Shown here: positions 26,467-34,228 of the stretch, in pieces
Layout of the letters: every line of letters starts with the position of its first letter
Position numbering within the stretch: the stretch's first letter is position 1
Assembly (NCBI GenBank): GCA_014728125.1
Contig: WJMD01000100.1
Span: 1-38,090 of the forward strand
Source of the DNA: Candidatus Effluviviaceae Genus V sp.
Lineage (GTDB): Bacteria > Joyebacterota > Joyebacteria > Joyebacterales > Joyebacteraceae
Length of the DNA stretch: 38,090 bases
Reading direction: 5' to 3'
The notes under the pieces: model-generated
Told to the model about the DNA's origin: nothing
What the model saw: only the letters and a program-made list of their open reading frames with translations
Database searches by the model: none
Made by a program: the position numbers and the translations under genes

Positions 26467-26958
26467 GTGATCAGGGACGCGACGACCGACGACCTCGACG
26501 CCCTGCTCCGCCTCGAGGACACGTCGTTCGAGACGGACAGGATGTCGCGGTCGAGCCTGCGGCGTCTGCTCGGGTCGGCGACGGCCGTCTTCCTGGTCGA
26601 CGAGGCGGGCGGAGACGTCACAGGGTACATCCTGCTGCTTGTCCGAGCCTCCTCGAACCGGGCGCGCCTCTACTCGCTGGCGGTCGATGCCGCCCGCAGA
26701 GGCCGGGGCATAGGCCGTCGTCTCGTCGAGGCGGCGGAGCGCCGCGTCGGAGACCTCGGCATCGGCGAGATACGGCTGGAGATCCGGGAGGACAACGAGG
26801 CGAGCCGAGCGCTTTTCGCATCGTGCGGCTACGAGCCCTTCCGGACGATCGAGGACTACTACGAGGACGGGGCAACGGCTGTGCGCTACAGCAAGCGGCT
26901 CGGTTCGGGTCGCAATGAGGAGTCCGGCCATGCCGAACAGGCTGGTGGTCGTCGATAG
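26467..26958 (+). CDS. GNAT-family N-acetyltransferase
   Basis: The 163-residue protein has the GNAT fold. Acetyl-CoA-binding motif A is LAVDAARRGRGIGRRLVEAA, with R78-G79-R80-G81-I82-G83. The C-terminal part has ALFASCGYEPFRTIEDYYEDG, as in RimI-like enzymes. It starts at GTG 26467, four bases after trkA. Its end overlaps the next gene, a RimK-like ligase, by 29 bases, so the two are likely co-translated. Similar GNAT domains are known partners of ligases of that type; those partners often also carry a C39-like peptidase domain, which is absent here. The acceptor is unknown. Confidence 0.88.
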   Translation: MIRDATTDDLDALLRLEDTSFETDRMSRSSLRRLLGSATAVFLVDEAGGDVTGYILLLVRASSNRARLYSLAVDAARRGRGIGRRLVEAAERRVGDLGIGEIRLEIREDNEASRALFASCGYEPFRTIEDYYEDGATAVRYSKRLGSGRNEESGHAEQAGGRR

Positions 26959-28393
26959 AATCGCGGACTGGACGGAGGACTACCCCGATGTCCGCGTCGT
27001 GGAAGCCGGCACGTACCTTGCCGGCGAGGAGGGGACCGACCGGCGGGATCTCAAGGTCGTCAACCTCTGTTCCAGCTACCGCTATCTGAGCGTGGGCTAC
27101 TACTGCTCTCTCCTCGCCGAGGCCCGGCGGCAGCGGGTCATCCCCACGGTTCGCAAGATCAACGATATCGCGAGCCGTTCGATCTACATGCTCGAGCTCG
27201 GGGACGTGGACGACCTGCTTCAGCGGTCCCTGGGCCGGAGCGCGAACGGGGAGGAGAGTGAGCTTGAACTCGACATCTTCTTCGGGCGGTGCGCGCGTCC
27301 CGAGATGTCCGAACTCGCGCGCCAGCTCTTCGAGGTCTTTCGGATTCCGTTGCTCAGGGTGCGCTTCAAGCTGCAGGGGCGATGGCGGATCGCGGGTGCC
27401 AGGCCTCTCTCGCTCTCCGGTCTCGATGACGACAGCAGACAGCTCTTCTGCCGGGCCTTCGCTCACTACTCGAGTCGGCGATGGCGCGGCGACCGCGCGC
27501 CGCGAACCTACCGGTACGACATCGCGATCCTCAGGAACCCGAACGAGGAGCTTCCTCCGTCGTACAGCGACGCTCTCGACATCTTCGTCAGGGTCGGGCG
27601 GAAGATGGGTGTGAACGTCGAGCTCATCGAGAAGCGCGACTACGCGCGGCTCACGGAGTATGACGCCCTCTTCATCCGGGAGACGACCGCCATCAACGAC
27701 CATACCTACCGCTTCGCGAAGCGGGCCGAGATCGAAGGGATGCCCGTCATCGACTCGCCGGACTCGATCCTCAGATGCACGAACAAGGTCTATCTCGCCG
27801 AGCTTCTCCGAACGAGGAGGGTCCCGACGCCACGGACCCTCGTGCTCCGAAGCGACGGCGTCGGCGGCATAGAGCGTGAGCTCCCGTTTCCGGTCGTTCT
27901 CAAGATCCCGGATGGATCGTCCTCCCGCGGCGTCTTCAGGGTCGATGACAGGGCCGAGCTTGAGGCGAAGGCCGCCGAGCTGTTCAGACACTCCGATCTC
28001 ATTCTGGCGCAGGAGTACACCTACACCCCGTTCGACTGGCGCGTCGGCGTTCTGAACGCGAGGCCGCTCTTCGTCTGCAAGTACTTCATGTCGGACGATC
28101 ACTGGCAGATCATCCGTCACGAGGAGGGGCAGATCACCGAGGGCGGGTGGGAGACGCTGGCGGTGGAGGACGCACCGGAACGCATCGTCGAGCTGGGACT
28201 TGACGCGGCCCGGCTCATCGGCGACGGTCTCTACGGAGTCGACATCAAGGAGGTCGACGGGCGCGCGATGGTCATAGAGGTCAACGAGAACCCGAACATC
28301 GAGACCGACGTCGAGGACGCCGTGCTGGGCGAGCGTCTGTACGAGGCGATCATCAACGAACTCATCAGGAGAGTCGATGCGCGCAGAGCCTGA
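26930..28393 (+). CDS. RimK-like ATP-grasp ligase with RLAN-type N-terminal domain
   Basis: The 487-residue protein has an N-terminal region (about 1-200, VVNLCSSYRYLSVGYYCSLL) matching the RimK-like ATP-grasp N-terminal domain. An ATP-grasp fold follows (about 240-485), with PFPVVLKIPDGSSSRGVF and, near the end, VDGRAMVIEVNENPNIET carrying the Mg-binding E and N residues. ATP-grasp ligases of this kind join an amino acid or peptide to a carboxylate acceptor, as RimK adds glutamate to S6; the substrate here is unknown. The ATG at 26930 is preferred over 26915 because GAGGAG (26917-26922) sits seven bases before it. Confidence 0.87.
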   Translation: MPNRLVVVDRIADWTEDYPDVRVVEAGTYLAGEEGTDRRDLKVVNLCSSYRYLSVGYYCSLLAEARRQRVIPTVRKINDIASRSIYMLELGDVDDLLQRSLGRSANGEESELELDIFFGRCARPEMSELARQLFEVFRIPLLRVRFKLQGRWRIAGARPLSLSGLDDDSRQLFCRAFAHYSSRRWRGDRAPRTYRYDIAILRNPNEELPPSYSDALDIFVRVGRKMGVNVELIEKRDYARLTEYDALFIRETTAINDHTYRFAKRAEIEGMPVIDSPDSILRCTNKVYLAELLRTRRVPTPRTLVLRSDGVGGIERELPFPVVLKIPDGSSSRGVFRVDDRAELEAKAAELFRHSDLILAQEYTYTPFDWRVGVLNARPLFVCKYFMSDDHWQIIRHEEGQITEGGWETLAVEDAPERIVELGLDAARLIGDGLYGVDIKEVDGRAMVIEVNENPNIETDVEDAVLGERLYEAIINELIRRVDARRA

Positions 28394-29318
28394 CGCAACA
28401 GCCTCGCGACGGAACGATGATGCGAAGCCGCGCAGCGTCTTCGTGGTCGTCAATGCCCATTCCGGTGCCGGCAACGCCGGCGTAGTGAGAAAGCGCCTGC
28501 TGCAGTGGACTGCCGCCGGCTTCGATGTGACACTGCACGACTGTGGGCCGAATGAGGACATCGCCGAAGCCGCGCGGCGGGCCGTAGCGGACGGTGCCAA
28601 TGTCATTGTCGCCGCGGGCGGCGACGGGACGGTGGCGGCCGCTGCGGCGGCCGTGCGGGGTACGGACGCCGTTCTGGGGATCGTACCGCTCGGTACCGGG
28701 AACATCGTGGCGCGGGACCTGAGCGTACCGCTCGATCCCGAGGCCGCGGTCGACCTGCTCTTCGAGGAACACTCCAACAAGTGCATCGACGCGCTCGACG
28801 TGAACGGCGACACCTATCTGATGAGCCTCGGCATCGGCATCAGCGCGTACGTCGCCAGGGACACGGCGGCCGTCCACAAGCGGATCTTCGGACCAGCCGC
28901 CTATCTCTGGAGCGGACTCGGCGAGATCGGGTCGGTCGAGCCGAGCCGCTTCAGTATCACGGTGGACGGCGTCCCGCACACCTTCAGCGCGACCGAGGTC
29001 GCGATCGCGAACAGCGGCGTCTTCGCCAACATGATGCTGCCGTGGGAGAAGAGCGTGCGCCTCGACGACGGGAGGATGGATGTCTTCGTGGTGGCGACCG
29101 AGACGGCCCGTGACTACCCCCTGCTGGTCTTCAACGTGCTCAGGGGGTCGAACACGGCGGAGCCGGGTGTGATCCACCTCGTGGCGCGCGACACGGTGCG
29201 CGTCGAATGCGAGGATGAGCTGCCCGTGCAGGCCGACGGTGACGTCATAGGGGAGACGCCGCTCGATGCCAGGCTCCTCTCCGGGGCGGTCAGCGTCGTC
29301 ATCCCCGCGCCCGACTAG
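28377..29318 (+). CDS. Diacylglycerol/sphingoid-kinase-family lipid kinase
   Basis: The 313-residue protein has the catalytic domain of the DagK/YegS family: NAHSGAG (26-32), GGDGT (81-85) and PLGTGN (104-109). A C-terminal beta domain carries IANSGVFANMMLPWEKS, DDGRMDVFVV and QADGDVIGETP. It probably phosphorylates a lipid such as diacylglycerol at the membrane. ATG at 28377 lies 17 bases inside the preceding gene and follows AGGAGAG. The N-terminal 20 residues are hydrophilic and not conserved in the family. It ends the trkH-to-kinase gene run. Confidence 0.9.
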   Translation: MRAEPDATASRRNDDAKPRSVFVVVNAHSGAGNAGVVRKRLLQWTAAGFDVTLHDCGPNEDIAEAARRAVADGANVIVAAGGDGTVAAAAAAVRGTDAVLGIVPLGTGNIVARDLSVPLDPEAAVDLLFEEHSNKCIDALDVNGDTYLMSLGIGISAYVARDTAAVHKRIFGPAAYLWSGLGEIGSVEPSRFSITVDGVPHTFSATEVAIANSGVFANMMLPWEKSVRLDDGRMDVFVVATETARDYPLLVFNVLRGSNTAEPGVIHLVARDTVRVECEDELPVQADGDVIGETPLDARLLSGAVSVVIPAPD

Positions 29319-29351
29319 CGCCGGACGATGCGCGGTCCGGTAGAACTCCCC

Positions 29352-29380
29352 TTGCAACAGAGCCGCGGGTGATATATGTT
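29352..29380 (+). promoter_or_regulatory. Likely promoter for the permease-to-baeRF gene run
   Basis: TTGCAA (29352-29357) and TATGTT (29375-29380), each four of six to consensus, are 17 bases apart in a 98-base gap. The AT-rich GATATATGTT stands out in this G+C-rich DNA. It is 36 bases before the GTG at 29417. Confidence 0.4.
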
Positions 29381-29416
29381 CAGTACGAAGCATTGCTGTC
29401 CTAACAGGAGGTCGAC

Positions 29417-30517
29417 GTGACGAGTGACACCTCCCGGGCGCGCTTCCAGCTGAGGCGCTTCCTGATACCAGCCGCCATCGGCGTCGGCGTGCTCATCGGT
29501 CTCCATCTCCTGCAGCCGCTGGCGCGGATGCTCCTGGTTCTCTTCGTCGCGATGCTCTTCGGCGTGTTCCTCGACGCCGCCGCGACGGGGCTCGTCGAGC
29601 GGACACGGATGCGGCGGGGACTGGCTCTCGGGCTCGCGGCGGCCGGCGTCATCGCGATCCCCGTGCTGGCCGGGTGGCTCATCGGTCCCAAGATCGGGCA
29701 GCAGGTGTCACAGCTCGTCGAGCGGCTGCCCGAGGTGTCGCAGACCGTCGAGGAGTGGCTGGCGACGCACGAGTGGGGACGCCGCCTGATCCCCGGCGGA
29801 GGCACGGGCGAGGGGCTCTCGTTCAACCTGGAGGCCGTCCGGGGCATCACGGGTTTCTTCACGACGATCATCGGCGGGGTCGTCAGCTTCTTCATCATCA
29901 TCTTCGTCGGGATCTGGCTGGCCGTCGAGCCGAGAACCTACGCGTGCGGGCTGATGAAGCTCGTGCCGCTCTCGAAGCGCGACAGGGCCTGGGAGGTCCT
30001 GAGCGCCGTCGTACGAATGCTCAGGCGGTGGCTCATCGGCCGCATCGCCGCCATGGTCTTTGTCGGCGGACTGGTCACACTCGGGCTGTCGATCGCGGGT
30101 GTCCCGTTCCCGTGGGCGCTCGGATTCATCGCCGCCGTCCTCGAGTTCGTGCCGTACATCGGCCCCTTCGCGGCGGCGATACCCGGCATCCTGATCGCGC
30201 TCGGCGACGATCCGATCAAGGCGATCTGGGCCGTTCTCGTCTACATCATCGTCCAGAGCATCGAGGGCTCCGTCGTGACGCCGCTCATCGAGCGGAGAGC
30301 CGTATCGCTCGGCCCGGCGTTCATCATCTCGTCGCAGATCATCATGGGCGTTCTCTACGGCAGCCTCGGGGTGCTCGTCGCGACGCCCCTGGCGGCCGTC
30401 GTGATCATCACCGTGCAGATGCTCTACATCGAGGACACGCTCGGTGACCCCGTGACGGTGCTCGGGGAGTCACACAAGGTCGAGGAGGAGAGATGCTACC
30501 CATCGGACCGCTCATGA
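29417..30517 (+). CDS. AI-2E-type (TqsA/UPF0118) permease
   Basis: The 366-residue membrane protein has seven or eight hydrophobic spans. A periplasmic-facing helical segment lies in the middle (QQVSQLVERLPEVSQTVEEWL). Family phrases are VPLSKRDRAWEVLSAV, PFPWALGFIAAVLEFVPYIGPF and EGSVVTPLIERRAVSLGPA. The name comes from the autoinducer-2 exporter TqsA, but many members move other solutes or ions, so the substrate is open. GTG at 29417 follows AGGAGG. Its stop lies 25 bases inside the hemerythrin gene. Confidence 0.9.
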   Translation: MTSDTSRARFQLRRFLIPAAIGVGVLIGLHLLQPLARMLLVLFVAMLFGVFLDAAATGLVERTRMRRGLALGLAAAGVIAIPVLAGWLIGPKIGQQVSQLVERLPEVSQTVEEWLATHEWGRRLIPGGGTGEGLSFNLEAVRGITGFFTTIIGGVVSFFIIIFVGIWLAVEPRTYACGLMKLVPLSKRDRAWEVLSAVVRMLRRWLIGRIAAMVFVGGLVTLGLSIAGVPFPWALGFIAAVLEFVPYIGPFAAAIPGILIALGDDPIKAIWAVLVYIIVQSIEGSVVTPLIERRAVSLGPAFIISSQIIMGVLYGSLGVLVATPLAAVVIITVQMLYIEDTLGDPVTVLGESHKVEEERCYPSDRS

Positions 30518-31062
30518 TCGAGCACCGGCTCATCGAGCGGATGATCGATCTGGCGCGGCGCGAGGCCGACCGCATCGAGAACGGCGGGCCGATCGACACG
30601 GACTTCATCCGCGACATGGTCGACTTCATGCGGACGTACGCCGACCGCACGCATCACGGCAAGGAGGAGGACATTCTCTTCCGGGAGCTCAGGGAGCGCG
30701 ACCTCTCGGACGACGACATGGCCCTTATGAAGGAGCTCGAGGAGGAACATGTCAGAGCGCGCGCGCTCGTCGGCGCGCTCGAGGGCGCAGGACTGGGAGC
30801 GGAGAGTTCGCCGGGCGGTTCCGGCGACGAGATCATCAGGACGCTCCGTGAGATCGTCGCCCTCTATCCCCAGCATATCACGAAGGAGGACGAGCGCTTC
30901 TTCCCGGCCTCCATGGGGTACTTCTCCGACGAGGAGAAGGACACGATGCTCGCGACCTTCCGTGAGTTCGACCGGGAGATGATCCACGAGAGGTACCGGG
31001 CGACCGTCGAGGGCATCGAGAGAACGCGGCCGGCCAGGAAGACGGAGCGGTCGGCCCAGTAG
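30493..31062 (+). CDS. Hemerythrin HHE-domain protein
   Basis: The 189-residue protein matches the four-helix hemerythrin-like fold. Likely di-iron ligands are H11 (IEHRLIE), H55 and E59 (THHGKEEDILF), H86 (EEEHVRAR), and H128 and E132 (QHITKEDERFF). Such proteins bind O2 or act in redox or nitric oxide sensing and iron handling. ATG at 30493 overlaps the upstream permease gene and follows AGGAGG by four bases. With the DJ-1-like and reductase genes that follow, it suggests a stress-response set. Confidence 0.9.
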   Translation: MLPIGPLMIEHRLIERMIDLARREADRIENGGPIDTDFIRDMVDFMRTYADRTHHGKEEDILFRELRERDLSDDDMALMKELEEEHVRARALVGALEGAGLGAESSPGGSGDEIIRTLREIVALYPQHITKEDERFFPASMGYFSDEEKDTMLATFREFDREMIHERYRATVEGIERTRPARKTERSAQ

Positions 31063-31082
31063 AGAGAGATGGAGGGACGTCA

Positions 31083-31607
31083 GTGGAACTCGACGGCACG
31101 CGCGTCGCGGTCCTTGCCGAGGACCTCTTCGAGGACCTCGAGCTCTTCTACCCGGCGATCAGGCTCCGGGAGGCGGGGGCCCGGGTGACGGTCGTGGGAA
31201 CTGGTGAGGATGAGTACCGCGGGAAGCACGGCCTGACGGTCAGACCCGACGCATCCATTGACGACGTGTCGCCCGACGACTTCGACGCGGTCGTCATACC
31301 CGGAGGGTATTCGCCGGACCGCATGCGGCGGCACGCGTCGCTTCTCGACTTCGTCAGGTCGCTTCACGAGCGGGGAGCCGTCGTGGCCTGGATCTGCCAC
31401 GGCGGGTGGGTGCCCGTGTCGGCGGGGATCCTCGAGGGGCGCAAGGTGACGTCGTTCTTCTCCATCAGGGACGACATGCGGAACGCCGGCGCGGAGTGGC
31501 TCGACGAGGAGGTCGTGCGCGACGGCAATCTCATCTCGAGCAGAACCCCTGCAGACCTTCCGGCATTCCTCAGGACAATCATCTCCTCGCTCGCCAAGCA
31601 GCGGTAG
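31083..31607 (+). CDS. DJ-1/PfpI-family protein
   Basis: The 174-residue protein is close in length and pattern to archaeal PfpI/PH1704. The nucleophile C105 and H106 lie in AWICHGGWV, with E17 in DLFEDLELFYP matching the acidic partner. VVIPGGYSPDRMRR, GRKVTSFFSIRDDMRNAGA and the C-terminal SSRTPADLPAF also fit. Members are described as proteases, glyoxalases or deglycases; the choice is unsettled here. It starts at GTG 31083 with a GGAGGG site upstream. Confidence 0.92.
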   Translation: MELDGTRVAVLAEDLFEDLELFYPAIRLREAGARVTVVGTGEDEYRGKHGLTVRPDASIDDVSPDDFDAVVIPGGYSPDRMRRHASLLDFVRSLHERGAVVAWICHGGWVPVSAGILEGRKVTSFFSIRDDMRNAGAEWLDEEVVRDGNLISSRTPADLPAFLRTIISSLAKQR

Positions 31608-31662
31608 TGCCCGGCGGGCCGACCTCACACGCACCACGAGCAATCGAAGGGAGGCGACGCAG

Positions 31663-32571
31663 ATGTCGCCAGACGATCCGCTTGTTCCTGAACGGCAGCT
31701 CGGCTCGACGGGCGAGCGCGTCTCCATGCTGGGTCTCGGCGGCGCGCACATCGCTCACTTCCGGGAGGACCGGGATGCGATCGAGTTCGTCCGCTCCGCG
31801 ATCGACACGGGCGTGACCTTCATGGACAACGCGTGGGAGTACCACGAGGGACGTGCCGAGGAGCTCATGGGGCGCGCGCTCGAGGACGGGTACCGGGATC
31901 GCGTCTTCCTCATGACGAAGCACCACGGACGGAACCGGGCCACGGCCGAGCGCCATCTCGAGGACAGCCTCCGGCGGCTTCGGACCGACGTCATCGACCT
32001 GTGGCAGTTCCACGAGGTCATCTACAACGACGACCCGGACATGATCTTCGCCCGCGGCGGCGGCATCGAGGCCGCCGTGGCGGCGCAGCGGGCCGGCAAG
32101 GTGCGCTACATAGGGTTCACCGGTCACAAGGACCCGGCGATCCACCGTCGCATGCTCGACACCGGGTTCGCGTGGGACGCGGTGCAGATGCCGCTCAACG
32201 TGATGGACGCGCACTTCAGGAGCTTCGAGCAGACCATACTGCCGATCCTCGAGGAGCGCGGCATCGCGGTTCTCGGGATGAAACCGCTGGCCGGCGGGCA
32301 CATCCTGGAGAGCGATACGGTCACGGCCGCCGAGGCGCTGTCGTACGTCTGGTCGCTTCCCGTGTCGACCGTCATCTCCGGCATGGACGCGATGGCGCAC
32401 CTGACGGAGAACGTGGAGACGGCGCGGGCGTGGACGGCCATGGAGCGCGGGGCGCGCGCGGAGCTTCTCTCGCGCACCAGAGACGCGGCGTCCGACGGTT
32501 CCTACGAGCCCTACAAGACGGACGTGGTCTTCGACGCCGCCATCGGACGGGAGCTTCACGGGCTGTCGTGA
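31663..32571 (+). CDS. Aldo/keto reductase
   Basis: The 302-residue protein has the AKR barrel with the catalytic tetrad D55, Y60, K86 and H117. The N-terminal strand (ERQLGSTGERVSMLGLGGAH) and GKVRYIGFTGHK are family-typical. It would reduce aldehydes or ketones with NADPH, or a related cofactor. The C-terminal segment (about 265-302) is longer and less conserved. It lies 55 bases after the DJ-1-like gene, with GGGAGGCG upstream of the ATG. A detoxification role fits the neighbourhood but is inferred. Confidence 0.9.
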   Translation: MSPDDPLVPERQLGSTGERVSMLGLGGAHIAHFREDRDAIEFVRSAIDTGVTFMDNAWEYHEGRAEELMGRALEDGYRDRVFLMTKHHGRNRATAERHLEDSLRRLRTDVIDLWQFHEVIYNDDPDMIFARGGGIEAAVAAQRAGKVRYIGFTGHKDPAIHRRMLDTGFAWDAVQMPLNVMDAHFRSFEQTILPILEERGIAVLGMKPLAGGHILESDTVTAAEALSYVWSLPVSTVISGMDAMAHLTENVETARAWTAMERGARAELLSRTRDAASDGSYEPYKTDVVFDAAIGRELHGLS

Positions 32572-32632
32572 CCGTTCCGTGCGATCGGCGATGCAGCCGG
32601 TCGCGGCCATGACGCGACCACAGGGAGGACAC

Positions 32633-32983
32633 ATGCGGACGAAGCTGGTCGTCCACGTCAACCTCGAGGACGAGGCCAGGCTGATCGAGGCGCTCGCGAA
32701 CATCCGGAACCTGCTCGACGAGGTCGGGGAGGACAGGGCCCAGGTCGTGCTGGTCGCGAACGGCGGCGTCGTCAAGCTCCTCCCGCCCGGGAAGAACGAG
32801 AAGGCCGGGGGCGTTGTCGAGAAACTGAAACGGCGTGGTGTCACGTTCAGGGTGTGCGGCAACGCGCTGCGGTACTACGAGATCGAACGATCCGACCTGC
32901 CGGATGCCTGGGAGGTCGTTCCCGCGGGCATCGTGGACATCGCGGCGCTCCAGCAGGACGGCTTCGCCTACGTCAAGCCCTGA
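32633..32983 (+). CDS. DsrE-family protein
   Basis: The 116-residue protein has the DsrE/DsrF-like fold pattern: MRTKLVVHVN, then QVVLVANGGVVKLL and VTFRVCGNALRYYEI, with C75 at the usual cysteine position. The tail EVVPAGIVDIAALQQDGFAYVKP fits COG1416-type members. Some relatives shuttle sulfur in tRNA or dissimilatory sulfur pathways; others have no known role. ATG at 32633 is preceded by GGGAGGA (32623-32629), which makes it a better start than 32579. Confidence 0.85.
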   Translation: MRTKLVVHVNLEDEARLIEALANIRNLLDEVGEDRAQVVLVANGGVVKLLPPGKNEKAGGVVEKLKRRGVTFRVCGNALRYYEIERSDLPDAWEVVPAGIVDIAALQQDGFAYVKP

Positions 32984-33055
32984 GCCAGGGGCGGCATCCG
33001 CGGGACGTTCGACGGCAGACTTCGACGACACGGTATCACAACGGAAGGGAGCAGC

Positions 33056-34219
33056 ATGGACCTCATCACCACCGGCGATCTCGGACGATTCGCATCGGCG
33101 CACGACGGGCCGAAGATCTCGATCTACATGCCGACACACCGGACGGCTCCCGACGTCAAGCAGGACCGCATCCGGCTGAAGAACCTCGTGGGCGAGGTTC
33201 AGGACCGGCTGGAGGCGTCAGATCACCGGCGGGACGAGATCACACCGATCGTCTCGCCGCTCATGAAGCTCGTGGAGAGCGACGCGTTCTGGGAGGCGCG
33301 GAGCGACGGGCTCGCGGTGCTGGCCGACGCGGACGTGATGAAGACCTACAGACTGCCCGCGTCCTTCGAGCCGGTGGCCGCGGTCTCGCCGCGCTACCTC
33401 CTGAAGCCGCTGATCGGCTTTCTCGCCACGGACTGCCGGTACTTCGTACTGGCCCTGAGCCGCAACAGCGTCCGCCTCTTCCAAGCGTCGAGACTCTCCG
33501 TCAGCGAGGTCGACCTCGAGTCCGTTCCGACGAGCCTCGCGGAGGCCCTGAGATTCGACGACCCCGAGAGCCAGCTCCAGTTCCACACGGGGACCTCGCA
33601 GTCGAGCAATGGCCCCGACCGCAGAGCGATGTTCCACGGCCACGGTGTCGGCACGGACGACGAGGAGTCGAACACGATCCGCTTTCTGAAGAAGGTCGAT
33701 AAGGGGCTCCACGACGTCCTCGCCGATGAGCACGCGCCACTGGTGCTCGCCGGAGTCAAGGACCTTCTGGCCTGCTACAGAGGGGTCAACACCTATTCGC
33801 ATCTGGTTGACGGAGAGGCCGAAGGCAACCCGGACCACATGTCGGGGAAGGAGCTGCACGAACGGACCTGGAGCATCGTCGAACCCGTTTTCCTCAAGGG
33901 ACTCAGAGAGGCCTTCGAACAGTTCGCACAGCTTCATGGGGAGCGAAGTGACCTCGCAGTCACCGGGCTCGAGGACGTCGTGGCCTGCGCGCACGAGGGG
34001 CGTGTGAGAACGCTCTTCGCGGCCCGCGGCGAGCACGTGTGGGGTACGTTCGACCCGGAGGCCGTCGAGGTCACGCGGCACGACAGCTCGACCGACGAGA
34101 ACCTCGAACTCATCGATTTCGCCGCCGTCAGAACGTTCGCCACGAGAGGAGAGGTCTACGTGGTGCCCCCGGACCGCGTTCCGGGTGACGGACACCTGGC
34201 GGCCGTTCTGAGATTCTGA
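33056..34219 (+). CDS. baeRF-type (bacterial eRF1-like) protein
   Basis: The 387-residue protein matches the bacterial archaeo-eukaryotic release factor (baeRF) families. The N-terminal ISIYMPTHRTAPDVKQDRIR (21-40) with LKNLVGEVQDRL is the hallmark of the family 3/7 type. The middle part has YFVLALSRNSVRLFQASR, and a C-terminal Rossmann-like region contains VTGLEDVVACAHEGRVRTLF and a HVWGTFDP segment. Such proteins were proposed from comparative genomics to act in ribosome rescue or stress-linked translation control; no direct assay is implied here. The stop lies nine bases from the end of the convergent pncB gene. Confidence 0.82.
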   Translation: MDLITTGDLGRFASAHDGPKISIYMPTHRTAPDVKQDRIRLKNLVGEVQDRLEASDHRRDEITPIVSPLMKLVESDAFWEARSDGLAVLADADVMKTYRLPASFEPVAAVSPRYLLKPLIGFLATDCRYFVLALSRNSVRLFQASRLSVSEVDLESVPTSLAEALRFDDPESQLQFHTGTSQSSNGPDRRAMFHGHGVGTDDEESNTIRFLKKVDKGLHDVLADEHAPLVLAGVKDLLACYRGVNTYSHLVDGEAEGNPDHMSGKELHERTWSIVEPVFLKGLREAFEQFAQLHGERSDLAVTGLEDVVACAHEGRVRTLFAARGEHVWGTFDPEAVEVTRHDSSTDENLELIDFAAVRTFATRGEVYVVPPDRVPGDGHLAAVLRF

Positions 34220-34228
34220 TGTGCGTGC

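Noticed and set aside
24771-26630. 619-codon minus-strand frame
   Set aside because: It is opposite trkH and trkA; the plus-strand products have clear pore loops and RCK motifs.
34220-34228. Bidirectional terminator between baeRF and pncB
   Set aside because: Only nine bases separate the stops, and no stem with T-runs is visible across the junction.
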